Below are positions 1 through 9,328 of a stretch of DNA of 64,000 nt, one piece after another (position 1 is the first letter of the stretch; every line of letters begins with the position of its first letter). Source of the stretch: G965202915 sp965205955 (GTDB taxonomy: Bacteria; Pseudomonadota; Gammaproteobacteria; Eutrophobiales; Eutrophobiaceae). The DNA lies in the NCBI GenBank assembly GCA_965205955.1, contig OZ242192.1:1798001-1862000 (forward strand), written 5' to 3'. Both the position numbers and the translations under genes were made by a program. The notes under the pieces were generated by a model. The model worked only from the letters and a program-made list of their open reading frames with translations. It made no database searches and was not told the DNA's origin.

Positions 1-760
1 TATACCCATATTGCCGGGCAATATGCTCGTAACGGGGAATACGATGATAAAAAAGCCGTGAAAAAACCCAGCAGGCAAAATCATCCGGTTCAATCAGCGC
101 GGCATATTCGAGTCCCTTCTCCTGCCTATACACGGCAAGATGCTCATCGAGAAATTCCTCACGATAATATAGAGGTTTGGGCTCTGTCTCCGCCCGGAGA
201 ATCAATGCCTGCTCATCTTCATCGACTGCTTTTATGTAGAGTAGCAGCGTATGCCCGGACAGGATCTGCATCAACTCCGGATCACCCAGTTCACACAGGC
301 TGCCGCCCGCATCATTGACAAAATGATCATAGCCATATACATCGTGCGCACGTTCGATAAATGCCGGCACGTCTCTCATCGCCGCCATTTCCGCATCACG
401 ATGCAGCGCCTGACGGAGTTTGAATTCACGCAGACTTAAACCGCCCTTTTCAGGATCGCCCAGTTTGCCGAGAAATGTGGATACAGACTGTAGATTATCA
501 ATAGAGATATTGTTATTGATATGGATTGAATCGGATAATAATAATTTTCGCAACAACGGGATCTGCATAGCCTGTTGCTTGATATTATCCAAAATCGCTT
601 CATCCAGGTAGCGAGTGCCGATCCGATAGTCCCCCGAATAATGAAACCAGTTTGATTTGCGCAAAATACGGGCAAGGCGGGTCTTGCCCACCCCGGACAT
701 GCCAAACAGGGTAACCGCCTTGCGATCCCACTGCCTGAATTGGCGTACATCGAATTTCAT
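1..760 (-). CDS. P-loop ATPase of unknown role, C-terminus outside window
   Basis: The frame starts at an ATG at 760 and stays open to the window edge, so about 253 residues are present and the C-terminus is missing. A Walker A loop (GMSGVGKT, residues 20-27) follows a short N-terminus, and there is no membrane segment. The loop shows that it binds nucleotide; the rest of the protein does not tell me the substrate or partner. The AT-rich 182 bases between it and the next gene probably hold its promoter. Coding status is clear from the long frame and the sensible P-loop; the function is unknown. Confidence 0.8.
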   Translation of the reverse strand, partial: MKFDVRQFRQWDRKAVTLFGMSGVGKTRLARILRKSNWFHYSGDYRIGTRYLDEAILDNIKQQAMQIPLLRKLLLSDSIHINNNISIDNLQSVSTFLGKLGDPEKGGLSLREFKLRQALHRDAEMAAMRDVPAFIERAHDVYGYDHFVNDAGGSLCELGDPELMQILSGHTLLLYIKAVDEDEQALILRAETEPKPLYYREEFLDEHLAVYRQEKGLEYAALIEPDDFACWVFSRLFYHRIPRYEHIARQYGY

Positions 761-911
761 TTACTCATCCTCGCTCATGCGTGTTCTTTATATAAATAAT
801 TAAGAATATACTGTAACTATATATAAAATTTAAGTTATATTAAAGCGCATTGTAATAAATGATTGCCGAATCTGCACAGGGCATAAGCGCAGTGTTTCGC
901 ACCTTCCAAGG

Positions 912-936
912 CATTTTCCCTGGTTCTCAGGGAAGC
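912..936 (-). terminator. Possible weak terminator after the VOC gene
   Basis: A 7-base perfect stem (TTCCCTG / CAGGGAA, arms at 916-922 and 928-934) with a 5-base loop lies just downstream of the minus-strand VOC gene. The T tail on the minus strand is poor, so this may only be an RNA-stabilising hairpin. Confidence 0.25.
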
Positions 937-942
937 AGTCAA

Positions 943-1302
943 TCAGGCTTCAGCGCTCGACCAGACCGCGTATTCATTGCCGTTGGGATCGCAAAAATGA
1001 AACCGCCGCCCGCCCGGAAATGAAAAGATCGGCTTGATGATCGTGCCGCCTGCCTTTTCGATCCTGGCCTGAGTCCGCTCCAGATATTCACTGTAAAAAA
1101 CCACCAGCACGCTACCGGTGCCGGTTGAGACCTTCAGGTCGGACTTGAAAAACCCGCCGTCAACCCCCTGGTTGGAAAACGCCGTATATTCCTGTCCGTA
1201 ATCCACAAAGTCCCACCCAAACACCTCGGCAAAAAACGCTTTGACCACCTTGAGGTCTTTCGCCGGAAACTCGATGTAGTCGATCTTTTCGTGCTGGTTC
1301 AT
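943..1302 (-). CDS. VOC family (glyoxalase/bleomycin resistance-like) protein
   Basis: A 119-residue single-domain protein of the vicinal oxygen chelate fold. The N-terminal beta-alpha-beta unit (IDYIEFPAKDLKVVKAFF, then FGWDF) and the C-terminal strand with FHFCDPNGNEYAVW are the usual signatures. The DPNGN turn and the following E/W residues are where this family places a metal ligand. These proteins act on small organic molecules or bind them; the substrate cannot be told. It lies 13 bases downstream of the acetyltransferase gene on the same strand, so the two are probably one transcript. Length is normal for a stand-alone VOC domain pair. Confidence 0.85.
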   Translation of the reverse strand: MNQHEKIDYIEFPAKDLKVVKAFFAEVFGWDFVDYGQEYTAFSNQGVDGGFFKSDLKVSTGTGSVLVVFYSEYLERTQARIEKAGGTIIKPIFSFPGGRRFHFCDPNGNEYAVWSSAEA

Positions 1303-1315
1303 CGGAAATATTCTC

Positions 1316-1816
1316 TCACTGTGTTAGCTGTTTATACATTAGCAGCGCATCGACATAGCCCTTGCTTCGGCTATTGAATGCCCCGGGTAAAGTGCCGGTA
1401 ACCTGAAATCCGTGTTTTTTCCATAAATGCACCGCCGCTTCATTTGTCGCCACTACCAGATTATATTGCATTGCCCTGAACCCCATCTCTACCGCTACCT
1501 GCTGCGAATGCCTGCACATATCCGAGCCCACACTCTGACCCCGCGCGTCTTCGGAAACGATATAGCCGCAATTACAAACATGTGCGCCAAGCCCCGGCTG
1601 ATTTGGTTTTATATAATAGGTGCCGAGTATCGCATCATCCTGCCCGGTGGCAACATATGTTTCCCTCGGCAATTCTATCCAGAACTGGTGCGCCTCCTGC
1701 TCTGAAATCTCCGGAGCAACCGGATAGGTCTCCCCGGCACGAAACACCTTTTCTATCATCGGCCATATCTGCTGCCAATCATTTGACCGGTATTTTCTGA
1801 TGTTCATGGTTGCCAT
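1316..1816 (-). CDS. GNAT family N-acetyltransferase
   Basis: A 166-residue single-domain acetyltransferase. The acetyl-CoA binding motif A is visible as DARGQSVGSDMC (R-x-x-G-x-x-S/G pattern), and the typical later motif B gives NEAAVHLWKKHGFQVTG near residues 125-141. Such enzymes move an acetyl group from acetyl-CoA to an amine on a small molecule or protein. The alternative start at the fourth codon (MNIRKYR, at 1807) fits the family start better, but no clear ribosome binding site decides between them. It is followed after 13 bases by the VOC gene. Confidence 0.85.
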   Translation of the reverse strand: MATMNIRKYRSNDWQQIWPMIEKVFRAGETYPVAPEISEQEAHQFWIELPRETYVATGQDDAILGTYYIKPNQPGLGAHVCNCGYIVSEDARGQSVGSDMCRHSQQVAVEMGFRAMQYNLVVATNEAAVHLWKKHGFQVTGTLPGAFNSRSKGYVDALLMYKQLTQ

Positions 1817-1942
1817 TATATTTGCAGCGGAAAAGGTAGTTCCAATGATCCAACCTGAGGATATGTGTTGTCAAACAAAAGGCTGCTGAATCACGCGCTT
1901 TGGTCTTTATTAGATTGATAGAATCAGTTATCACGGGAGAAA

Positions 1943-1976
1943 TTGACATTTATCGGCTTGATTATTGACATTTATC
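1943..1976. promoter_or_regulatory. Pair of 12-base direct repeats, possible regulator site
   Basis: TTGACATTTATC occurs twice, at 1943-1954 and 1965-1976, spaced 22 bases start to start, that is about two helix turns. It lies in an AT-rich 246-base gap between the acetyltransferase and the DUF4143 ATPase, 87 bases before the latter. Each copy contains a consensus -35 hexamer, but no good -10 box sits at 16-18 bases from either, so a protein binding site is as likely as a promoter. Confidence 0.35.
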
Positions 1977-2062
1977 ATGGTATAAATTAGCGATTATCAT
2001 ATAAAAAACAATAATTATCAATTAGTTATAGTCTAGACACCGCCAATAGAGGTCTATATGCC

Positions 2063-3235
2063 ATGATCAGGAAACGCGAGATTGAAAGCATTGTTCTACA
2101 GCGGGCACGGGAATATCCGGCAGTTGCGATCACCGGGCCGCGACAGAGCGGGAAAACCACGCTGGTGCGCAAACTGTTCGATGACCGGCCTTATGTCTCT
2201 CTTGAGGCACCCGATACACGTGAGTTCGCCCACAGCGATCCGCGCGGTTTTCTTGCTCAATACCCGAATGGCGCGGTACTGGATGAAGTGCAGCGATGTC
2301 CCGAGTTGTTTTCGTACTTGCAAGAAATACTCGATGACAGTCCACGCACCGGGCGTTTTATTCTGACCGGCTCGCAGCAGTTTCATCTGCTTTCGCGCAT
2401 TACCCAGTCGCTGGCCGGGCGCGTTTCAATACTGGAGTTGCTGCCTTTTTCACTTGCCGAGGCCTACGGGGGAAAGCCTCCCGCGCTTGAGAAAATGCTT
2501 TATCAAGGGCTTTACCCTCCGGTTCACAACAGCACGGTGTCGCCGTCGGTTTGGTACGACGACTATATCAGCACGTATATTGAACGCGACGTGCGTGAAC
2601 TGAGCCGGGTGCAAAACCTCACTTTGTACCGGCGGTTCGTAGAATTTTGCGCAGACCGTATCGGCAGCCTCGTCAACCTGGCCGACCTTGCGAGGGACGT
2701 GGGGGTGAACCGCAACACCATACGCTCCTGGCTGTCGGTGCTTGAGGCATCGTACATTATCTTTTTTCTCAGACCATATCACGCGAATTTCACCAAGCGC
2801 CAGGTCAAAATGCACAAATTGTATTTTTACGATACCGGGCTGGCCGCTGCGATTTTATCCCTGTCTAAACCTTCGCAGATACAGGCCTGTTCAGCGCGTG
2901 GATTGTTGTTTGAAAATTGGGTGATCGCCGAACTGATGAAGGCCTCGTATAACCAAGGCGTGAGACCGAAGAATTTCTATTTCTGGCTCGATCACTCAAA
3001 ACGCGAAGTGGACCTGGTGATCAAGAAAGGGACGGAGTATGCCGCGATTGAGATCACGGCAGGGCTTACGCTGAGAGCCGACAAACTGAAAGCACTGGAT
3101 TACTGGCGGGAAAAACAGGGCGGTGATTCCTGGCTGGTGTACGGTGGCGACGAAGCGAGGCGGCAGAAAGGGGCGCGGATTATCGGCTGGAGGCGGGTGC
3201 GGGAGATTGGAGAGGATGCGGGACAGGTGCTTTGA
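2063..3235 (+). CDS. AAA-family ATPase with DUF4143 domain
   Basis: A 390-residue protein with the two-part plan of the AAA_14/DUF4143 family. The N-terminal ATPase has Walker A GPRQSGKTTL (residues 25-34) and Walker B GAVLDEVQRCPEL. The C-terminal part carries the DUF4143 core and an E-V-D-L-V-I-K strand near residue 310 that resembles the start of a nuclease-like fold. These proteins are common, often horizontally moved and sometimes linked to toxin-antitoxin or stress functions; none has a firm general role. It is transcribed alone. Composition is like the host genes, unlike the AT-rich stretch before it. Confidence 0.85.
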   Translation: MIRKREIESIVLQRAREYPAVAITGPRQSGKTTLVRKLFDDRPYVSLEAPDTREFAHSDPRGFLAQYPNGAVLDEVQRCPELFSYLQEILDDSPRTGRFILTGSQQFHLLSRITQSLAGRVSILELLPFSLAEAYGGKPPALEKMLYQGLYPPVHNSTVSPSVWYDDYISTYIERDVRELSRVQNLTLYRRFVEFCADRIGSLVNLADLARDVGVNRNTIRSWLSVLEASYIIFFLRPYHANFTKRQVKMHKLYFYDTGLAAAILSLSKPSQIQACSARGLLFENWVIAELMKASYNQGVRPKNFYFWLDHSKREVDLVIKKGTEYAAIEITAGLTLRADKLKALDYWREKQGGDSWLVYGGDEARRQKGARIIGWRRVREIGEDAGQVL

Positions 3236-3304
3236 AAAGGGACAGGAAACCTTGGTGCCTATTTGTCGAAGGTTCCAGATATAGTTCCACATAAGATTGA
3301 GTGG

Positions 3305-3413
3305 TTCCAGCACGCTATGGTCGCTTATACTCCAGCCGCAGGGCTTTCACATACCATAAGGCACACCTTTTCCAGAAGTTACCGCTCTATTTTGCCAAGC
3401 TGCCTTCAATCTA
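3305..3413 (-). pseudogene. Degenerate 5S-23S rRNA relic
   Basis: Bases 3305-3327 match the 5' end of the 5S gene at 15451-15476 (shared run TGGTTCCA-CACGCTATGG with one change). They continue directly into about 85 bases that match the inside of the 23S gene at about 16719-16801, including the shared words GGGCACACCTT, GAAGTTAC and CTATTTTGCC, with scattered substitutions and small gaps. The two pieces are not adjacent in the real genes, so this is a collapsed, non-functional copy. Orientation is the same as the intact rRNA genes. It lies between the DUF4143 gene and hsdR. Confidence 0.75.
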
Positions 3414-3484
3414 TTATGATGCTATAAAATCAAGGATCCTTCCTAAAGACACACAGGCATGCAACCGCTACCATCCGTTTAGAA

Positions 3485-6325
3485 ATGAACAGGCCGTATA
3501 CCAATCTGGACGAGGCACAAACCCGCGAGCTTATCGACGGCAAGCTGGAACAGGCCGGCTGGGTGATACAGGATCCCAAAGCCATCAACCTGACGGCAGG
3601 TGAGCAGGGCGTCCACGGCGTCGCCGTTCGTGAACATCCGACTGCTACCGGCCCTACCGACTACATGCTGTGCATTCAGGGTAAAGCCTGCGGCATTATC
3701 GAATCCAAGCGCGAAGGCACTAATTTAGGTCCGGTAACTGAACAATCCGGTCGCTACGCCGACTCCCCCATCCAACACATAGAGCAATGGGCGGCAAAGG
3801 ATCAGCCCCTGCCCTTCCTCTATGAAGCCACCAACACCGAAATCCGCTTCCGTGACGAGCGTGATCCCAAACCCCGCAGCCGCAACCTGTTCCATTTCCA
3901 GCGACCGGAAACCCTCAAAAACCAGTTGGAACAGGGCGACTCCCTGAGGGCGCGGCTGCAACACCTGCCCGAACTCCACACAGAGGGCCTGCGCGACTGC
4001 CAGGTCAAAGCCATCACCGGCATCGAGAAAAGCCTCAAGCAAGCCGCCCCGCGTATGCTGCTGCAAATGGCCACCGGCTCCGGCAAAACCGTCGCCGCCG
4101 TCACCGAGGTATATCGCCTGGCCAAATTTGCCAAAGCCGGGCGCGTGCTGTTCCTGGTCGACCGGGGCAACCTGGGCCGGCAGGCGCTAAAGGAATTTCA
4201 GCAATACACCGTGCCCGGCGACGGGCGAAAATTCACCGAACTCTACAACGCCCATATTCTCGGACCGGGCGGCATCGGCGATGAAATCAAAGTCACCATC
4301 TCCACCATCCAGCGCCTCTATGCCAGACTCAGCAACAGCGAACTCGATGAAGAAGTTGAAGAACACTCCGGCTACGAAACCGACGCCGGCAGCTTCAACC
4401 TGCAACCCCGGCAGGTGGAATACAACCCCGACCTGCCGATAGAAACTTTCGATGTCATCATCATCGACGAATGCCACCGTTCCATTTATAACCTGTGGCG
4501 TCAGGTGCTGGAATATTTCGACGCCTTCCTCATCGGTCTCACCGCCACCCCGACCAAAAAGACCATCGGCTTCTTCAATCAGAACCTCGTCTCCGAATAC
4601 ACCCACGAAGACGCCGTGATCGATAAGGTCAACGTCGGCTACGACATCTATAGCATCCGCACGAAGAAAACCACCGAAGGCGACACCATCGAAGCGGGCA
4701 CCACCGTGCAAATCCGTGACAAGATCACCAAAGACAAACGCCTGGAAAAACTCGACCGGGCCGAGGAATACACCGGCCAACAAATCGATCGCTCCATCAT
4801 TGCCCCGAACCAGATCCGCACCATCATCCAGACCTTCAAGCAGCGCGTGTTCGAAGACATCTTTCCCAATCGCTCCGGCGATTGGCTGCCCAAAACCCTC
4901 ATCTTTGCCAAAAACGACGACCACGCCGACCGCATCGTCGATACCGTGCGCGAAGTGTTCGGCGAATCCAACGACTTCTGCAAGAAAATCACCTACAAGG
5001 TGGGCAGGCAAACCGCCGACAACACCATCGTCGCATTCCGCACCGACCCGCATCTGCGCGTCGGCGTCACCGTAGACATGATCGCCACCGGCACCGACAT
5101 CAAACCGCTGGAAATCGTCATGTTCATGCGCGATGTCAAAAGCCCCACCTATTACGAACAGATGAAAGGCCGTGGCGCCCGCGTACTCACCCAGGACGAA
5201 CTGAGAAAAGTCACCCCCGACGCCACAACCAAAGACCGCTTTGTGCTGGTGGATTGCATCGGCGTCACCGAAAACGACAAGACGACCCAATCCGGATCCT
5301 TGGAAGCCAGGCCCCACATCCCCACCGAAAAACTCATGCTGCAAATCGCCAGAGGCGACCGCCACAGCGACAGCCTGCGCACGCTCGGCAACCGCCTGCT
5401 GCGGCTGGATATAAAGCTGGACGAAAACCAGAGCAAGCACCTCAACGAGATCGTCAAACAGTCCGTACCAAAGGAAGTGGCCGACCAGCTTGGCGACGAC
5501 TTCATCGAACCCACCACGATCACCGCCATCGCCGCCAACCTGATTCACGGCACCGAAGACGACACACTGATCGCCGCGGCCCAGGCCAAAACCGGCAAAC
5601 AAGAAGTCACCGACGAAGACATCCAGGCCGCTTTCAAACCCGGCGCCGACCTGCTCATGTATGCTTTTCATAATCCGGCACTCAGATATCTGATAGAATC
5701 CCTGCGCCGGGATACCGAACAGATCATTGATGACTCATCCGACGAAGTGCTCAATGACCGGGTGCGGTACACCGAAGAGAAGGCCAAAGGGCTGGTCAGC
5801 AACTGGCAGCAATTCATCACAGACCACCGGGATGAACTGGACGCCATCCAGCTTATGTACCAGCGGCCTTATCGACAGCGGCGCCTGAGCCATGAACAGA
5901 TTGAGAGGCTGGCCGATGAAATTCAGCAGCCGCCTTATAATCTGGCACCCATTGAAGTATGGAAGGCTTACGCGCAGTTGGAGAAGAGCAGGGTTAAAGG
6001 CGTACCGCCGAAAGAGTTGCTGACCAACATTGTCAGCCTGATTCGATTTTCAACCGGCTTGAGTGAGGTGCTGGAGCCGTTTAGTAGGCTGGTGGAGCAG
6101 CGGTTTGAAACCTGGCTGATGCAACAGGAAAAAGAGTTTGAACCGGAGCAGCTTGAATGGCTGAACAGGATCAAGGATCAGATTGCGCAGAATGTGGAGA
6201 TGACGGAAGAAGACTTTGGGTATACGCCTTTTAATCAGGAGGGTGGGGTGTTGAAGGCAAGGCAGTTGTTTGGGGATGATCTTGAACTTCTGATTAACGA
6301 GCTTAATGGATATTTGATCGCATGA
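3485..6325 (+). CDS. hsdR: Type I restriction enzyme subunit R (HsdR)
   Basis: A 946-residue motor and nuclease subunit. In order: a PD-(D/E)xK nuclease core (D59, then E73-S-K75), helicase Walker A MATGSGKT (residues 195-202), a DECH box (328-331), a second RecA-like domain and a long C-terminal region of the EcoEI-type HsdR family. Together with HsdS and HsdM it would translocate DNA from an unmethylated site and cut at a distance. It overlaps hsdS by four bases (ATGA), so the two are translationally coupled. Length and motifs are complete. An rRNA relic lies just upstream and no clear promoter was found in the 70 bases before the start. Confidence 0.96.
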   Translation: MNRPYTNLDEAQTRELIDGKLEQAGWVIQDPKAINLTAGEQGVHGVAVREHPTATGPTDYMLCIQGKACGIIESKREGTNLGPVTEQSGRYADSPIQHIEQWAAKDQPLPFLYEATNTEIRFRDERDPKPRSRNLFHFQRPETLKNQLEQGDSLRARLQHLPELHTEGLRDCQVKAITGIEKSLKQAAPRMLLQMATGSGKTVAAVTEVYRLAKFAKAGRVLFLVDRGNLGRQALKEFQQYTVPGDGRKFTELYNAHILGPGGIGDEIKVTISTIQRLYARLSNSELDEEVEEHSGYETDAGSFNLQPRQVEYNPDLPIETFDVIIIDECHRSIYNLWRQVLEYFDAFLIGLTATPTKKTIGFFNQNLVSEYTHEDAVIDKVNVGYDIYSIRTKKTTEGDTIEAGTTVQIRDKITKDKRLEKLDRAEEYTGQQIDRSIIAPNQIRTIIQTFKQRVFEDIFPNRSGDWLPKTLIFAKNDDHADRIVDTVREVFGESNDFCKKITYKVGRQTADNTIVAFRTDPHLRVGVTVDMIATGTDIKPLEIVMFMRDVKSPTYYEQMKGRGARVLTQDELRKVTPDATTKDRFVLVDCIGVTENDKTTQSGSLEARPHIPTEKLMLQIARGDRHSDSLRTLGNRLLRLDIKLDENQSKHLNEIVKQSVPKEVADQLGDDFIEPTTITAIAANLIHGTEDDTLIAAAQAKTGKQEVTDEDIQAAFKPGADLLMYAFHNPALRYLIESLRRDTEQIIDDSSDEVLNDRVRYTEEKAKGLVSNWQQFITDHRDELDAIQLMYQRPYRQRRLSHEQIERLADEIQQPPYNLAPIEVWKAYAQLEKSRVKGVPPKELLTNIVSLIRFSTGLSEVLEPFSRLVEQRFETWLMQQEKEFEPEQLEWLNRIKDQIAQNVEMTEEDFGYTPFNQEGGVLKARQLFGDDLELLINELNGYLIA

Positions 6326-7803
6326 ATAATAGTGGACTAAAAGAATTACCAAATGGTTGGTCAATGATGTGCTTCAATGACTTAGGAATTGTTCGTCTGG
6401 GAAAAACACCAAGAAGAACTGAATACAGGAACGACGGTAGTTATAAAATCATTAAGTTCCGCGATATTGACGTTTTCGGAAACATTAATTGGCAAACTAG
6501 TGATAAAGGATTTGTAGCATCAGAGAGCGACATGGTGTCTAAATTGAGGGAAGTAGAAGCTGGAGATGTGTTTGTAACTGCTTCAGCTCACATGTCCGAA
6601 CATATCGGCAAGAAAGCAGCTTTTGTTAAAACCTTGCCTAGTCAATTTGAGATGGTCTTTGTAGTAGGCGAGATACTCCAAATTCGTGTTGAAGCAAATG
6701 TAGAACCTAAATGGGTATATTACTTTCTAATTTCCAAACAAGGCTATGATGCAATTCAAAATCAAGTACAAGGAGTACATTTAATCGCGAGTCGGGCCAA
6801 AGATATAATGTTTCCTGTCGCACCATTAGATCAACAAAAACGCATCGTCGTCAAAATCGAAGAACTCTTCTCCCATATCGACGCCGGCATCGAAGCCCTG
6901 AAAAAAGCCAAACAACTCCTCAAACAATACCGCCAATCCATCCTCAAAGCCGCCGTCACCGGCGAACTGACCAAAGAATGGCGCGAAGCCAACAAAAACA
7001 AACTCGAACCCGCCTCCCAACTACTCAAATGCATCCTCAAAGAACGCCGCCGGAAATGGGAAGAAAAACAACTCGAAAAATTTAAAGCAAAGGGCAAGGT
7101 GCCAAAGGATGATAAGTGGAAGAGGAAGTATAAAGAGCCAGATGTTCCTGACAATAGTGATCTCCCAACGATCCCAAACGAATGGCTTTGGTCTGGATTC
7201 GAGCAAGTAAGCTCTCCCCAGAAAAACGGGATGAAAGCGGGGCCATTCGGTTCGGCATTAAAAAAGAAATTCTATGTTGAGAAGGGCTATAAAATTTATG
7301 GACAAGAACAGGTAATAAGCGGCAATCCATATTCTGGGAATTATTATATTAGCGAAGAAAAGTATCAATCTTTAATAAATTGTTCTGTACAGCCAGGCGA
7401 CTTTCTCATAAGTCTTGTAGGGACTATCGGCCGCACTCTAGTTCTTCCCAATGACATAGAATCAGGAATAATCAACCCACGTCTTATCAAAATTACTTTT
7501 GATAAAGAATTCTGTTTGCCTGAGTACATGCAGATATATATAGCGTCACCAGCGGCAAAGCAAATATTCAAACTCTCATCGCATGGCGGAACCATGGATG
7601 TCTTGAATATGAGTACTCTAAAAGCCCTCCCACTTCCATTGCCGTCGGTATCAGAGCAGCAAGTTATTGTTGAAATGGTGAATGAGAGGGAGGAGACGAT
7701 TGAAAGGCAATTGAAGTACATCGATAACCAATTGCGTTTAATTAAAAAAAATAAGCAGTCTGTATTAGCGTCAGCATTTAGTGGTTCTTTGAATAGTATG
7801 TAA
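6322..7803 (+). CDS. hsdS: Type I restriction enzyme specificity subunit S (HsdS)
   Basis: A 493-residue specificity subunit with two target recognition domains (about 1-170 and 275-440), each followed by a conserved helical spacer. The first spacer begins near RIVVKIEELFSHIDAGI and the second ends the protein. The spacers form the coiled coil that separates the two half-sites and bind HsdM. The DNA coding both recognition domains is AT-rich, whereas the first spacer (about 6835-7080) is GC-rich like hsdR and hsdM, a sign that the recognition domains were exchanged. Start overlaps the hsdR stop. It is followed after 40 bases by the phosphoesterase gene, not by hsdM. Confidence 0.95.
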   Translation: MNNSGLKELPNGWSMMCFNDLGIVRLGKTPRRTEYRNDGSYKIIKFRDIDVFGNINWQTSDKGFVASESDMVSKLREVEAGDVFVTASAHMSEHIGKKAAFVKTLPSQFEMVFVVGEILQIRVEANVEPKWVYYFLISKQGYDAIQNQVQGVHLIASRAKDIMFPVAPLDQQKRIVVKIEELFSHIDAGIEALKKAKQLLKQYRQSILKAAVTGELTKEWREANKNKLEPASQLLKCILKERRRKWEEKQLEKFKAKGKVPKDDKWKRKYKEPDVPDNSDLPTIPNEWLWSGFEQVSSPQKNGMKAGPFGSALKKKFYVEKGYKIYGQEQVISGNPYSGNYYISEEKYQSLINCSVQPGDFLISLVGTIGRTLVLPNDIESGIINPRLIKITFDKEFCLPEYMQIYIASPAAKQIFKLSSHGGTMDVLNMSTLKALPLPLPSVSEQQVIVEMVNEREETIERQLKYIDNQLRLIKKNKQSVLASAFSGSLNSM

Positions 7804-7843
7804 ATTATTAAAAGTATGAAATTTTATAACTTTAGGTTGACAT

Positions 7844-9328
7844 ATGGTGTATAGCATTCTCCATATATCTGATTTGCATCGTTCACCAAATGATCCAATT
7901 GATAATGCATCATTAATTGCATCGTTAGATAAGGATTTTATAAATCAAAAAAATGAGAATCAAAAAATTGGAGCAATTGATGCGATTATTGTCAGTGGCG
8001 ATATCGTTCAGGGGGTGGTAGTAGGAGAATCAGATGTAGAAGAAAAACTGGAGAAGCAGTATTTAGCTGCATCAGAATTTTTAAATGCATTGGTAGATAG
8101 GTATCTAAAAGGTGATAAGAAGAGAGTGGTAATAGTTCCAGGAAACCATGATGTCAATTGGAATATATCTGCTTCCTCTATGAAAGAGGTTAGTGACCCA
8201 CCGCCAAATGGTCATGAGGATTTGAGGAAGTATCTTACTAATCCAGAAAGTAATTATAGATTTTCTATCGAAAAGAGAAAACTCTACCAAATTACTGATA
8301 AAGAGCTATATGACAGCAGGTTTGAAATGTATGAAAGATTCTACTATAACTTCTACAATGGTCTGGATATGGTATATGAACTGCAAAAAGAGAGATTTTG
8401 GAATTTATTTGAGCTAGATAATAGAAATATAGTTGTTGCAGGATTTAATTCGTGTTATAGAAATGACTGTTTTCGACATGTTGGTGCTATTCCTGAAAGT
8501 GCGATAGCAAATGCACATCTTAAGATTAAAGACTCTGGAAAATCTTATTCATTAAAAATCGCAGTCTGGCATCACAACACAAGTGGACCGCCTGAACAGA
8601 GTGATTATATGGATGTTAAGTTAGTCCATCAGATGATTAATTATGGCTTCCGTTTAGGGATTCATGGGCATCAGCATAGAACAGAAGTATCACCTCAAAC
8701 TATTAGTGTCCCATCTGAAGCAACAATGGTTTTAGTTAGTGCTGGCTCATTATGCGCAGGCCAACGAGAGTTGCCGCCTGGAGAAAGACGACAATACAAT
8801 ATTATAGAAATCGATGATGATTACCAATCGGCAAAAGTTCATATTAGACAGATGCTGAAAGGCCATGTGTTTGGGCCAAGATACTTCGAGGAATTTGGTG
8901 GCAAAACATACACTGATGTAAAATGGACACCAGAAACAACACCAGTTGGCACAACCCTAGATATGAAAACTAAAATAACAAACGAAAAAATATTGACCGC
9001 AGAAAAAATGATAAAAAATGGTAATGAAAAAAATGCGATAGAAGTGCTTAGTTCAATAGCTGAATTAGGCCATCATGGAAGAAAGCTACTTTTAGAAGCT
9101 TTCAATAAATCTGATGATTGGGATGGAATAGTTAAAATATTTTGCCATCCTATGAGTATAGATGAATTGATTTCTTTGGTGATGGCTTTTTGCAAACTCC
9201 ATAGATATCAAGATGCAGAATATGCTGTTAGCACATACGGTCTCAGGCTAGAGATAGATGAAGCAATAAAAGCAACTATCTTAAGTGAAATTCAAATAAA
9301 ACAGGACATTCATCATGACGATAAATAA
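7844..9328 (+). CDS. Calcineurin-like metallophosphoesterase with helical C-terminal region
   Basis: A 494-residue protein whose first 300 residues hold all motifs of a two-metal phosphoesterase: D10-x-H12, G-D53, G-N101-H102-D103, H243-H244 and G-H276-Q-H278. The active site therefore looks intact. Enzymes of this fold cleave phosphomonoesters, phosphodiesters, cyclic nucleotides or nucleic acid ends; the substrate here is unknown. The last 120 residues are helical and resemble TPR-like repeats, suggesting a partner-binding part. The gene sits inside the type I operon and its last 14 bases overlap the Hsp90-like gene, so the two are coupled. The DNA is much more AT-rich than hsdR and hsdM. 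Confidence 0.85.
   Translation: MVYSILHISDLHRSPNDPIDNASLIASLDKDFINQKNENQKIGAIDAIIVSGDIVQGVVVGESDVEEKLEKQYLAASEFLNALVDRYLKGDKKRVVIVPGNHDVNWNISASSMKEVSDPPPNGHEDLRKYLTNPESNYRFSIEKRKLYQITDKELYDSRFEMYERFYYNFYNGLDMVYELQKERFWNLFELDNRNIVVAGFNSCYRNDCFRHVGAIPESAIANAHLKIKDSGKSYSLKIAVWHHNTSGPPEQSDYMDVKLVHQMINYGFRLGIHGHQHRTEVSPQTISVPSEATMVLVSAGSLCAGQRELPPGERRQYNIIEIDDDYQSAKVHIRQMLKGHVFGPRYFEEFGGKTYTDVKWTPETTPVGTTLDMKTKITNEKILTAEKMIKNGNEKNAIEVLSSIAELGHHGRKLLLEAFNKSDDWDGIVKIFCHPMSIDELISLVMAFCKLHRYQDAEYAVSTYGLRLEIDEAIKATILSEIQIKQDIHHDDK

Noticed and set aside
4187..5671. Long minus-strand open frame (494 codons) opposite hsdR
   Set aside because: Antisense shadow of a GC-rich gene; composition is mostly G, V, F, D repeats, no recognisable domain and full overlap with hsdR.
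4882..5673. Plus-strand frame of 263 codons inside hsdR
   Set aside because: Extremely rich in R, H and P, which is an out-of-frame reading of hsdR.
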